From assembly GCA_041656175.1 (NCBI GenBank), contig JBBAEA010000069.1:1-18837 (forward strand): a stretch of 18,837 bases of DNA. The letters run 5' to 3'. Positions 7,684 to 15,122 of this stretch are shown piece by piece. Position 1 is the first letter of the stretch; every line of letters starts with the position of its first letter. The DNA is from JBBAEA01 sp041656175. Its GTDB lineage: Bacteria > Myxococcota_A > Bradymonadia > UBA4248. The notes below the pieces were generated by a model. It was given only the letters and a program-made list of their open reading frames with translations. It made no database searches and was not told where the DNA came from. The position numbers were made by a program, and so were the translations under genes.

Positions 7684-9711
7684 ATGAAAAAAATATTTTG
7701 CCTCTTTATTTTGTCCGTTTTTACCACCTTTTCCTGCGGCGAGGCCGAGCAGTTCAAAGCCGATCTTGGGGGCACAAAACACGCAATTTTTAATGGAATC
7801 CCCGATATAGAAGAAGCACACAACGCCGTCGTTGCCTTACTTGTTGTAGGTAACACTGGCTATCGCTGCGGAATTAATGATGGATTCTTTTGCACGGGAA
7901 CGCTGATCCACGAATCCTATGTGCTGACAGCCGCACACTGCGTTAAGGGCTATGATGTCGATCCTTGTATAGAGTACATGAAAGTTGGTGTGGGCAAAGA
8001 CGAAACTGAGGCTATGCGTGAGCCATACGAAATAAGCGCTTTTCATCCGCACCCCGATTATTCGGAATATGACGACGAAAAACAAGCACTTACCGACATC
8101 GCCATTATTAAGCTAGCAAGACCCATACCCCGTAGCGTAGCAAAACCCATACTGCCGCTACATCCTGCTCGCGCAATTCTGGATCCCGAAATCAAAGATA
8201 GCGGTGTACAACTCGAGTTCTCTGGCTTTGGAAGAACCGAAACGGGAAGCTCGGGGGTTAAACTCAAAATGTCGCGAGAACTCGACGTCTATTGTGGCGG
8301 TTTAAATTCGCCTGCAGACGGCGAAAGCGGCTGCGAGCTAACAAACTATCATCATGCCCCCTATGCATCATTTTATTATGCTCAAAATGACGGCGGCCCT
8401 TGCTCTGGGGATTCGGGCGGCCCCGCGTTCATCACGCGTGATGGCGTCGAATACGTCGCAGGCGTAACTTCGTACGGAGACAGTGAATGTACGGTATACG
8501 GCGTTTCAACCTCAGTGCAGGATTATTACTCATGGATCCTCGAAAAAGCGCCGGTGCTTAAAGAAAATTGTTCAAACAAAGTCGATGACAACGGCGACGG
8601 GCTCATAGACTGCGATGACCCGCAATGCGCGGGCTCCGTGTATTGCAAAACGGAAATCTGTGACAACGAAATCGATGACAACGCCAACGGGCTCATAGAC
8701 TGCGATGACCCGCAATGCGCGGGCTCCGCGTATTGCAAAACGGAAATATGTAACAACAAGATCGATGATAACGCCAACGGGCTCATAGACTGCGATGACC
8801 CGCAATGCGCCGATAATGCCGAATGCAAACCCGCGATCTTTGAAATCTGTGACAACGAAATCGATGACAACGCCAACGGACTCATCGACTGCCAAGACCC
8901 GCAGTGCGCGAACTCCGTCTATTGTAAAGCCGAAATATGCAACAACGAAATCGACGACAACGCCGACGGACTCATCGACTGCGATGACCCGCAATGCGCG
9001 AACTCCGTCTATTGTAAAGCCGAAATATGCAACAACGAAATCGACGACAACGCCGACGGACTCATCGACTGCGATGACCCGCAATGCGCGAACTCCGTCT
9101 ATTGTAAAGCCGAAATATGCAACAACGAAATCGACGACAACGCCGACGGACTCATCGACTGTAACGACGCACAGTGTAGCGCTGAACTTCACTGCCAGCC
9201 AGAAATCTGCGACAACGGTGAAGACGACAACGGTGACGGACGTACAGACTGCCGAGACCCACAATGCTCCGACGCCCCGAACTGCAAAGGCACAGGCATC
9301 GAAATTTGCAACAACAAAATCGACGACAACCAAAACGGACTCATCGACTGCGACGAACCTAGTTGCGAGAGCACCCTTTACTGCGTCATCATCGCCCGCG
9401 GCAAGGAACTCTGCGGCGAGCACGCCACCGACGATAACGGAGACGGCGTCGTCAATTGCGCCGACGAAAGCTGCAAATCAAGCGACAAATGCAAAGACCA
9501 AGTCCCCGAAATTTGCAACAACGGCATCGACGACAACGGGGACGGACTCATCGACTGCCGCGATCCCCAATGCCCATGCACCCTATCATTCTATGACTGC
9601 AGCTACCAATCGCCCCAAAAACCCGCCTCCAACGCCCCGTGGTTCCTAGCCTTCTTCGCCCTCGTCGCCATCACCCTACGCCGACGCTTCGCAAAAGCCG
9701 ACAAAGTCTAG
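7684..9711 (+). CDS. Secreted trypsin-like (S1) serine protease with eleven acidic Cys repeats and a sorting-type tail
   Basis: The 675-residue protein starts at ATG 7684, where a signal peptide begins (MKKIFCLFILSVFTTFSC); an upstream TTG at 7624 would bury it. The S1 domain spans about residues 35-275. Its activation-like region is IFNGIPD, and the triad is His in TAAHC, Asp in DIAIIKL and Ser in GDSGGP. Eleven ~30-residue repeats follow, with consensus EICNNEIDDNADGLIDC-DDPQC plus a closing Cys. They are rich in Asp/Asn and probably bind Ca2+, like the DxDxDG repeats common in Myxococcota. The end has Cys, a hydrophobic span (APWFLAFFALVAITL) and RRRF, resembling a MYXO-CTERM surface-sorting signal. 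Repeat-encoding DNA has a 90-bp period with two identical units. Repeat copy C follows 34 bp after the stop, and codon third positions drift to A/C toward the 3' end. Confidence 0.9.
   Translation: MKKIFCLFILSVFTTFSCGEAEQFKADLGGTKHAIFNGIPDIEEAHNAVVALLVVGNTGYRCGINDGFFCTGTLIHESYVLTAAHCVKGYDVDPCIEYMKVGVGKDETEAMREPYEISAFHPHPDYSEYDDEKQALTDIAIIKLARPIPRSVAKPILPLHPARAILDPEIKDSGVQLEFSGFGRTETGSSGVKLKMSRELDVYCGGLNSPADGESGCELTNYHHAPYASFYYAQNDGGPCSGDSGGPAFITRDGVEYVAGVTSYGDSECTVYGVSTSVQDYYSWILEKAPVLKENCSNKVDDNGDGLIDCDDPQCAGSVYCKTEICDNEIDDNANGLIDCDDPQCAGSAYCKTEICNNKIDDNANGLIDCDDPQCADNAECKPAIFEICDNEIDDNANGLIDCQDPQCANSVYCKAEICNNEIDDNADGLIDCDDPQCANSVYCKAEICNNEIDDNADGLIDCDDPQCANSVYCKAEICNNEIDDNADGLIDCNDAQCSAELHCQPEICDNGEDDNGDGRTDCRDPQCSDAPNCKGTGIEICNNKIDDNQNGLIDCDEPSCESTLYCVIIARGKELCGEHATDDNGDGVVNCADESCKSSDKCKDQVPEICNNGIDDNGDGLIDCRDPQCPCTLSFYDCSYQSPQKPASNAPWFLAFFALVAITLRRRFAKADKV
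8911..9161 (+). repeat. 90-bp intragenic tandem repeat (protease repeats 4-7)
   Basis: Bases 8911-9000 and 9001-9090 are identical by eye, and 9091 to about 9161 starts a third identical copy that then diverges. The unit encodes one 30-residue acidic Cys repeat, so copy-number change would keep the frame. Similar but older units occur at 8599 and 8689. Confidence 0.9.
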
Positions 9712-9745
9712 GCAAACGCGCTTTACACAGCGACATCTTTGTTTT

Positions 9746-9892
9746 GTGGGGGAAGTCTCCCCCTACGCGTAAGCTTCCCTCATAATTCGCCAAAAGTCGC
9801 CTCACGATGTGCAAAGTTTCGGCTAATCGCCGAACCTTCGCACATCGTGCGCCTTTAGGCGAATTCATCGGGCGATCTTACGCTACCCCCAC
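9746..9892 (+). repeat. Structured 147-bp repeat element, copy C
   Basis: The ends are GTGGGGG (9746-9752) and CCCCCAC (9886-9892). The 5' hairpin is GGGGGA-AGTC-TCCCCC. GCGTAAG (9767-9773) pairs with CTTACGC (9877-9883). AATTCGCC (9784-9791) pairs with GGCGAATT (9858-9865). A CTC bulge follows CGC. The 13-bp stem ACGATGTGCAAAG/CTTCGCACATCGT has one A-C mismatch. Then come the T-C mismatch, TTCGGC/GCCGAA (9818-9823/9829-9834) and loop TAATC. It starts 34 bp after the protease stop in the same orientation. A small perfect hairpin CAGCCC-AAA-GGGCTG (9908-9922) follows. Confidence 0.88.
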
Positions 9893-9964
9893 TAAGCGCA
9901 TTTTGCGCAGCCCAAAGGGCTGACCTTAGCTATATATAACGCGAATTAGCCAAGCAAATACAAA

Positions 9965-10651
9965 ATGAAACAGATCTTCCAAAACGACTGGCAAGAGCTC
10001 CTTGCTCCACAGTTTACACAAGATTATTACCAAGAGCTCCGCCGTTTCCTCATCCATGAGTACCGCAGCCAAACCATACACCCCGAAATGGGCGAGCTTT
10101 TTAATGCGTTGCACTATACGGCCTGTAAGGACGTCAAAGCCGTTATTTTGGGCCAAGATCCCTATCACGGTTTTAGGCAAGCACACGGTTTGAGCTTTTC
10201 AGTGCTTCCCCCTACCGCGCCACCGCCCTCCTTAGTCAATATCTACAAAGAGTTGCACAACGATCTTGGTCTAGCCGTCCCTACGCATGGCTACCTTAAA
10301 TCGTGGTGCGACGAAGGTGTGCTGCTTCTAAACGCCGTACTCAGCGTACGACACGCAGCCGCAAACTCTCATCGCAACAAAGGATGGGAGCAATTCACCG
10401 ACGCGGTTATACGCTGTGTTAGCCAAAAACCCGAACCCGTGGTCTTTATGCTCTGGGGAAGAAACGCACAAGAAAAGCGCAAACTCATTGCCCCACATCA
10501 CCTCGTTATTACAGCGCCCCACCCCTCCCCGCTCTCGGCACATCGCGGATTTTTTGGCTCGCGCCCCTTCACGCGCTGTAACGATTTTCTTGTGAGCAAA
10601 AACATCATTCCCATTAACTGGACGCTAGCCCTGCACGTAGATATACGCTAA
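9965..10651 (+). CDS. ung: Uracil-DNA glycosylase (family 1)
   Basis: The 228-residue length is typical for family 1 UDG, which removes uracil from DNA in base-excision repair. The water-activating motif GQDPYHG is at 63-69 (catalytic Asp65). PPSLVNIYKEL (87-97) is the Pro-rich loop, LLLNAVLSVR (120-129) is the uracil-specificity strand region, and HPSPLSAHRG (186-195) carries the catalytic His and the Leu-intercalation loop. Two usually conserved stretches differ: GQDPYHG is followed by FRQAHGL instead of the usual PGQAHGL, and SVRHAAANSH stands where most have TVRxGxxxSH. The key residues remain, so it should be active. The ATG has no clear ribosome binding site; TATATATAA at about 9931-9939 may be a -10 element. 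Appears monocistronic, with a nested hairpin after the stop. Confidence 0.95.
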   Translation: MKQIFQNDWQELLAPQFTQDYYQELRRFLIHEYRSQTIHPEMGELFNALHYTACKDVKAVILGQDPYHGFRQAHGLSFSVLPPTAPPPSLVNIYKELHNDLGLAVPTHGYLKSWCDEGVLLLNAVLSVRHAAANSHRNKGWEQFTDAVIRCVSQKPEPVVFMLWGRNAQEKRKLIAPHHLVITAPHPSPLSAHRGFFGSRPFTRCNDFLVSKNIIPINWTLALHVDIR

Positions 10652-10714
10652 AGCTGTGCATGTGCTTTGCGACAAAAAGCAAAGAAAACGCAAAGCATGC
10701 GAAAAAGCACAGCT
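10652..10714 (+). terminator. Long nested hairpin just after ung
   Basis: AGCTGTGC (10652-10659) pairs with GCACAGCT (10707-10714), and inside it GCTTTGCG (10664-10671) pairs with CGCAAAGC (10689-10696). It starts one base after the ung stop. There is no clean T-tract after it, so it may act as an mRNA 3'-end structure rather than a classic terminator. Confidence 0.6.
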
Positions 10715-10838
10715 CTGCCTGAACTCAAAGATGCAATGCTATAGGCAAAGAAAAACGTCTTTCATAAAATGAGATGACAATTTTTTTATAAGGCAAAATC
10801 CCTGGGGCTGGGGGAATCAACGCAATGACTATTATACT

Positions 10839-12071
10839 ATGTCAAAACTACACGAAAATTGTTATATCGGACCTATTACCTTACGCAACCCCACTATACG
10901 TTCTGCCGCGTTTGAAAACATGTGTGAAGACAACGCACCGACGGAGGCTTTATTAAACTACCACCGTGCTGTTGCGAAGGGCGGTGTTGGCATGACGACG
11001 GTTGCCTACGCAGCGGTATCGCGCAGTGGTTTATCGTTTAAGGGGCAACTTTGGATGCGCGAGGAGATTGTGCCTGCACTGCGAGAACTCACCGACGCTA
11101 TCCATGCACATGGCGCCAAAGCATCTATTCAGCTTGGGCATTGCGGAAACATGACTCACCGTTCTAGTTGCGGACAAATCCCCGTCGGTCCCACCACAGG
11201 TTTTAACCTATACTCTCCTACCGTTGTTCGCGCGCTTAAACAAGACGAAATACAGCAAGTCGTACAAGACTTTGGGCGCGCGGTAGAGCTTTCTATTGAT
11301 GCTGGCTTTGATTGCGTGGAGATCCATGCGGGGCATGGATATTTGATAAGCCAGTTCTTGTCGCCTTACACGAATAAGCGCAAGGACGAGTACGGCGGAA
11401 CGCTGGAGCGGCGAATGCGTTTTATGACCGAAGTCATTGAGCAATGCCGTACCGTTGCAAAGGGCAGAATCGCAGTTGTTGTTAAAACCAATATGTTTGA
11501 TGGTTTTAAGGGGGGCTTAAGTCGAGATGATTGTCTGCTGGTTGCTAAGAAACTGGAGCGTTTAGGTGTTGACGCACTTGTATTAAGTGCTGGTTTTGTC
11601 TCTAAGGCGCCAATGCAGGTAATGCGCGGGGCTATGCCGCTAAAAACGCTAGCACACTACATGGACTTTAAAGAGTATTGGTGGCTCAAACTTGGGCTTA
11701 AAGTTTTGGGTAAGGCGATGATTGCGCCAGTGCCATTTTCAGAGGCGTACTTTTTGGAAGACGCAAAGTACTTTCGCCAAAACTTAAGTTTGCCACTCAT
11801 TTACGTCGGTGGCTTGATTAGTCGTAAAAAAATCGATGAAGTGTTGGATGCTGGTTTTGTAGCAGTACAAATGGGGCGCGCTCTCATACATGATACAGAT
11901 TTTGTGAATAAGCTGCTTGCTGGCGATGAGAATACGCGCTGTAACTGTAAACACTCCAACTATTGCGTTGCTCGCATGTACAGTATTGATATGCGTTGTC
12001 ACCGCTGTGTCGAGGATCTAGCGCCTGTGGTAAAAAAGGAAATCGCCAAACTTGAGGAAGCAAACGGATGA
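10839..12071 (+). CDS. Old-yellow-enzyme-type NADH:flavin oxidoreductase
   Basis: The 410-residue protein is an FMN-binding TIM barrel of the OYE family. It starts with the family's GPITLRNPTIRSA strand. AHGAKASIQLGHCG (about 93-106), DAGFDCVEIHAGHGYLISQFLSPYTNKR (the substrate and FMN-binding His pair region, near 160-185), DEYGGTLERRMRF and YVGGLISRKKIDEVLDAGFVAVQMGRALIHD (C-terminal phosphate-binding loop) follow. A Cys-rich segment (RCNCKHSNYC, MRCHRC) near the end resembles, but does not match, the Fe-S motif of 2,4-dienoyl-CoA-reductase relatives. These enzymes reduce activated C=C bonds with NAD(P)H. It overlaps the next SDR gene by 4 bp (ATGA), so the three genes form an operon. A GGGGGA sequence sits correctly for an out-of-frame ATG at 10825, not for this ATG, so the start is less certain. 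Confidence 0.9.
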   Translation: MSKLHENCYIGPITLRNPTIRSAAFENMCEDNAPTEALLNYHRAVAKGGVGMTTVAYAAVSRSGLSFKGQLWMREEIVPALRELTDAIHAHGAKASIQLGHCGNMTHRSSCGQIPVGPTTGFNLYSPTVVRALKQDEIQQVVQDFGRAVELSIDAGFDCVEIHAGHGYLISQFLSPYTNKRKDEYGGTLERRMRFMTEVIEQCRTVAKGRIAVVVKTNMFDGFKGGLSRDDCLLVAKKLERLGVDALVLSAGFVSKAPMQVMRGAMPLKTLAHYMDFKEYWWLKLGLKVLGKAMIAPVPFSEAYFLEDAKYFRQNLSLPLIYVGGLISRKKIDEVLDAGFVAVQMGRALIHDTDFVNKLLAGDENTRCNCKHSNYCVARMYSIDMRCHRCVEDLAPVVKKEIAKLEEANG

Positions 12072-12880
12072 ACTGGCCACTCAAAGCCTATGCGCTAGTC
12101 ACTGGGGCGTCCTCTGGGATCGGGCGAGCCATCGCTTTGGAGCTAGCGGCTGGGGGGGCGGATCTTTTGTTGTTGAGTAATGATGAAGAAGGGCTTAAAA
12201 CACTAAAAGCAAGTATTAGTCGTGATTTTGGCGTTAAAGTCGAAATTTTGTGCATGGATTTAGCGCGCGCGAATGCAGCAAAAAAAGTGTTGAGCTTTTG
12301 CCAAGAGCACGAAATCACAGTCGATATGCTCGTAAACAACGTGGGTGTTTTTTCTTTTGGAGCACTCGCCTGTACGCCACCAGAGCGTGTTGAAGCAATG
12401 ATTGCGCTACACATCAGCTGTAGCACCGCGTTAATACAGGCTTTTGCGCCCAGCTTGATGGAGCGACGTCGCGGCTATATACTCAATATTTCCTCAATGT
12501 CGGTGTGGATGCCGATGCCGGGAATCGGCGTATACAACGCTACAAAGTCCTATATTCGCAATCTGTCGCTATCTTTGTACTATGAACTTAAACCGTACAA
12601 AGTTGGCGTAACCGTCGTTTGTCCTGGTGGAATAGACACCAATCTCTTTAATTTACCCGTAAAAATTCGCCAATTAGGCGTAAAACTCGGATTTTTGATG
12701 AAACCCGAGAAGCTGGCAAAAAAAGCTCTTCGCGTTTGTTTTAAGCGACGTAAGCACAGCGTTCCAGGCTTCTTAAACCACTTTCTTCTCTTTTTCATGC
12801 GCTGCATCCCCGATTGCTTCATATTCCTCATCATGAGAAAACTCAAAATCTACCAAAACTTTAGACCGCCCCATGCATAG
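12068..12880 (+). CDS. Short-chain dehydrogenase/reductase (first of two)
   Basis: The 270-residue classical SDR has the cofactor motif TGASSGIG (12-19), NNVG (90-93, usual form NNAG), catalytic Ser143 in NISSMS, and Tyr156/Lys160 in YNATK. PGGIDT (about 191-196) follows, as in many family members. The C-terminus is basic and hydrophobic (KKALRVCFKRRKHSVPGFLNHFLLFFMRCIPDCFIFLIM), suggesting membrane association as in long-chain ketone or sterol-type reductases. It overlaps the OYE gene by 4 bp and the next SDR by 8 bp, so translation is coupled. Substrate unknown; a lipid or a polyketide/terpenoid-like carbonyl is possible from the partners. Confidence 0.9.
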   Translation: MNWPLKAYALVTGASSGIGRAIALELAAGGADLLLLSNDEEGLKTLKASISRDFGVKVEILCMDLARANAAKKVLSFCQEHEITVDMLVNNVGVFSFGALACTPPERVEAMIALHISCSTALIQAFAPSLMERRRGYILNISSMSVWMPMPGIGVYNATKSYIRNLSLSLYYELKPYKVGVTVVCPGGIDTNLFNLPVKIRQLGVKLGFLMKPEKLAKKALRVCFKRRKHSVPGFLNHFLLFFMRCIPDCFIFLIMRKLKIYQNFRPPHA

Positions 12881-13688
12881 TTATACCATCATCACAGGTG
12901 CAAGCTCTGGTATCGGCCTTGCACTCACCAAAGCACTCGCCGCGCGCAATACCCCGCTTATTCTGGCTTGCCGAAACTTGCAAAAAGCTGAAGCTCTAAA
13001 GACTGAACTCCATTCAACAGCGCCAATTCTTATCGAAAAGCTAGAGTTATCAAGCTTTCAGTCTGTTATTGAGTTTAGCCAACGCGTGCGCAGACTTCGC
13101 CTACATGCACTTGTCAATAACGCAGGCGCTTCCTACACCCAATACACGCTAAGCAACGACGGATACGAACTCTCGCTTGCAACAAATTGCTTAGCGCCGA
13201 GTTTGCTCTGTCTAGCCCTAGCCGAGCAAGTACAAAATAACGGTATCATTCTTAATACCGTTTCGCTCACACATCGTTTTGGGAAAATCGCCGATACCTT
13301 CCCCCATATTGCGCCAAAACCCTATGCTCAACTTAAAAACTACAGCAACGCGAAATTGGCTCTATACCTCTTTACCTATAAACTTTGGCAACAGCGAGGT
13401 CAGAGTATTCGCATACACGCCTACGACCCAGGTATTGTGAATACTGGCATGATCTCAATGAAGCGTTGGTACGACCCTCTAGCCGACGTACTTTTTCGTC
13501 CGCTTATACGCAAACCCCAAAGTGCCGCTAAAATCGCAGTTCGCGCCTTGGAACACGCAGATTCGGGGCTTATATTTAAGAGTCGCTCCCAAACGCCAAT
13601 GCCAAGCTCAATCGCTGAGCATGCTGACATTGAACGCGTGTGGGAGGCGATCAACAGTTTGTATTCGTCTCTTTTTATGTCCAGCTAG
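12873..13688 (+). CDS. Short-chain dehydrogenase/reductase, retinol-dehydrogenase-like (second of two)
   Basis: The 271-residue SDR has TGASSGIG (8-15), an RNLQKAEALKTEL segment typical of the NADP-preferring retinol-dehydrogenase/WW-domain-oxidoreductase type (Arg34 after the second strand), NNAG (82-85), Ser131 in NTVSLTH, and Tyr157/Lys161 in YSNAK. YDPGIVNTGM matches the PGxVxT loop. No membrane segment is clear. It starts inside the end of the first SDR (8-bp overlap) and ends the OYE-SDR-SDR operon, 32 bp from the convergent TPR-like gene. The two SDRs are clearly different subfamilies, so they are unlikely to be a recent duplication. Confidence 0.9.
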   Translation: MHSYTIITGASSGIGLALTKALAARNTPLILACRNLQKAEALKTELHSTAPILIEKLELSSFQSVIEFSQRVRRLRLHALVNNAGASYTQYTLSNDGYELSLATNCLAPSLLCLALAEQVQNNGIILNTVSLTHRFGKIADTFPHIAPKPYAQLKNYSNAKLALYLFTYKLWQQRGQSIRIHAYDPGIVNTGMISMKRWYDPLADVLFRPLIRKPQSAAKIAVRALEHADSGLIFKSRSQTPMPSSIAEHADIERVWEAINSLYSSLFMSS

Positions 13689-13720
13689 CAATGGTGTGCG
13701 ACTGGGGTAGGCTAACGAGC

Positions 13721-14578
13721 TTACTGCGCATCGCTTTGCGCGTTTTGTGCGCTTTGTCGCAGAGCTATTTCGCGGGCAATATCGACGTCGGTGGTGAGTT
13801 CAGCGCTCGCGTTCATCTGAGCCATGGTCTTTGCGCGTTCCAAGTAATTAAGGGCGAGATCGGGGTGGTTAAGGCTAATCAGGGTCATGGCAATTTCATA
13901 GAGTGCGCGTCCTGAGGCAGAATCGCTCATGGCAATTCTATCGAGCTTCGCCTTGCCTTCGTGAACTTTGCCTGAATCCACGAGTAAAAACGCGTTGACC
14001 CATTGCACAATATCGTCGCTATCGGGAAAGCACTTCTCGAAACGTTCTAATTGCGCAAAAGCCTCTTTGTGTTCGTGGCTCATGGCGTAACTTTGGATGA
14101 GCTCTAGATGCACGTCTTCGTAGCAAATTTCGGGACGTGGTTTTCGTGCCTTTAGCAGTGAGGTACAAATATCGCGAAATTTTTTAACGAGGCCATTTCG
14201 TTGACAGGCGCGCGCCATTGTCCACAGTATGAAGTGATTGCTTACGCGAATACTCGCCTTAGAAAGCTCAGCATCACTCCAGTTCATCACCTCATGATAC
14301 TTTTCTATGTCTTCTTCGCGTAGTAAAGACCAATCATAGTAATGATTATAGCCTACCTCTTCTTCAAAGAAAAATTCAGAGAGAGCTAATCCTTCGTCAT
14401 CGCGTTCTAGATCTGCAATCACCGCAAGATCGTCTTCGTCTTCCTCGAATTGATCATCGACCTCGCTCTCATCGACCTCTTCATCCTCTTCTTCATCAAT
14501 CAGGTCATCACCTTTTTCGAGTATTTCGTCGCTGTTATTGGGATAGGATGCAGAATTATCGCGTTTTTTCTTAGTCAT
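13721..14578 (-). CDS. Acidic protein with TPR-like helical repeats
   Basis: This is a 285-residue protein. The first ~65 residues are highly acidic and probably disordered (EEEDEEVDESEVDDQFEEDEDD after a short Lys/Arg start). The rest is helical, with pairs of helices that look like degenerate tetratricopeptide repeats (for example YEDVHLELIQSYAMSHEHKEAFAQLERFEKCFPDSDDIVQWVNAFLLVDSG and ALYEIAMTLISLNHPDLALNYLERA). No signal peptide, so cytoplasmic. AGAAGG lies 6 bases before the ATG. It is convergent with the operon on its left. The family is not recognised; a protein-binding or scaffold role is only what TPR-like folds usually do. Confidence 0.75.
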   Translation of the reverse strand: MTKKKRDNSASYPNNSDEILEKGDDLIDEEEDEEVDESEVDDQFEEDEDDLAVIADLERDDEGLALSEFFFEEEVGYNHYYDWSLLREEDIEKYHEVMNWSDAELSKASIRVSNHFILWTMARACQRNGLVKKFRDICTSLLKARKPRPEICYEDVHLELIQSYAMSHEHKEAFAQLERFEKCFPDSDDIVQWVNAFLLVDSGKVHEGKAKLDRIAMSDSASGRALYEIAMTLISLNHPDLALNYLERAKTMAQMNASAELTTDVDIAREIALRQSAQNAQSDAQ

Positions 14579-14865
14579 GTAACCTTCTCAAATGCTGTTG
14601 GGGCAAAACTTTGCGCGTATTAAACTCAAGAATAAAAAAACAGCATCATTGCCAAGCTTCGTCTAAATTGGGCTGCTTCGTCAAGAAGAGCCACCCAAAG
14701 GCGAGAAAATTTTAGGTCTTAGCGGCGCTGTTGTCAAGCCCTGTGTGGATTTGGCGCAGATGAATTCGTCAATCGCGGGCGTTTAGTCTTTGCTAGATAT
14801 GTTTAAAGTACTTGCAAGAGCGTAGAAACTCTAAGCATGAAGCCTTCGTATAAGAGCTCTTCGTT

Positions 14866-14965
14866 AGCAAAGAACAGCTCACTATTTGCGAGCAAAGAAC
14901 AGCTCACTATTTGCGAGCAAAGAACAGCTCACTATTTGCGAGCAAAGAACAGCTCACTATTTGCG
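14866..14965. repeat. Four perfect 25-bp tandem repeats
   Basis: The unit begins AGCAAAGAAC and ends CTATTTGCG, repeated at 14866, 14891, 14916 and 14941 without any difference. It ends 7 bp before the G-run of repeat copy D. There are no spacers, so this is not a CRISPR array. The unit contains GCTC and GAGC, letting adjacent copies form small hairpins. It lies in the 596-bp gene-free stretch 14579-15174. The left part of that stretch (14579-14865) holds only the presumed promoter of the TPR-like gene. Confidence 0.95.
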
Positions 14966-14972
14966 AGTAAAC

Positions 14973-15122
14973 GGGGGGGGTAGCGCAAGATCACCCAAAG
15001 CAGGGGACGCAAAGCGCATTTTGTGCGTTGGTTCGCTGAATAAGCGAAACAACGCACAAAATTCTGCGCTTTGCAGTCGCATGCTGCGGGAAGCTTGCGC
15101 GTAGGGGGGCTTTGCCCCCCAC
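14973..15122 (-). repeat. Structured 150-bp repeat element, copy D
   Basis: Read on the minus strand, it starts GTGGGGGG with the hairpin GGGGGGC-AAA-GCCCCCC. The closing stem is GCGCAAG/CTTGCGC (plus-strand 14983-14989 and 15094-15100). GCAAAGCGC pairs with GCGCTTTGC, with a 3-nt bulge. The 13-bp stem ATTTTGTGCGTTG/CAACGCACAAAAT is perfect. The T-C mismatch follows, then TTCGCT/AGCGAA and loop TATTC (GAATA at 15038-15042). It ends in an 8-base G-run on the plus strand, and an 11-base C-run lies just outside the other end. It begins 52 bp after the stop of the beta-barrel gene, in that gene's orientation. Confidence 0.88.

Noticed and set aside
8572..9649. Long open frames on both strands inside the protease repeat region (283 and 284 codons)
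   Set aside because: They exist because the 90-bp repeat unit lacks stops in other frames; their proteins are low-complexity repeats and the real frame has a signal peptide and protease motifs.
8911..9711. Diversity-generating retroelement target
   Set aside because: No reverse transcriptase or template repeat was seen, and the drift is mainly at synonymous third positions rather than at adenines of variable codons.
14866..14965. CRISPR array
   Set aside because: The 25-bp units are directly adjacent with no spacers and no cas genes are present.
14886..15104. Open frame across the tandem repeats and copy D
   Set aside because: It is a by-product of the repeat sequence, with a repetitive translation and no start signal.
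1558..15122. Integron attC sites or cassettes
   Set aside because: The fold logic and the 3' location are similar, but no GTTRRRY/RYYYAAC core sites or integrase were seen and the genes lie on both strands among housekeeping genes.
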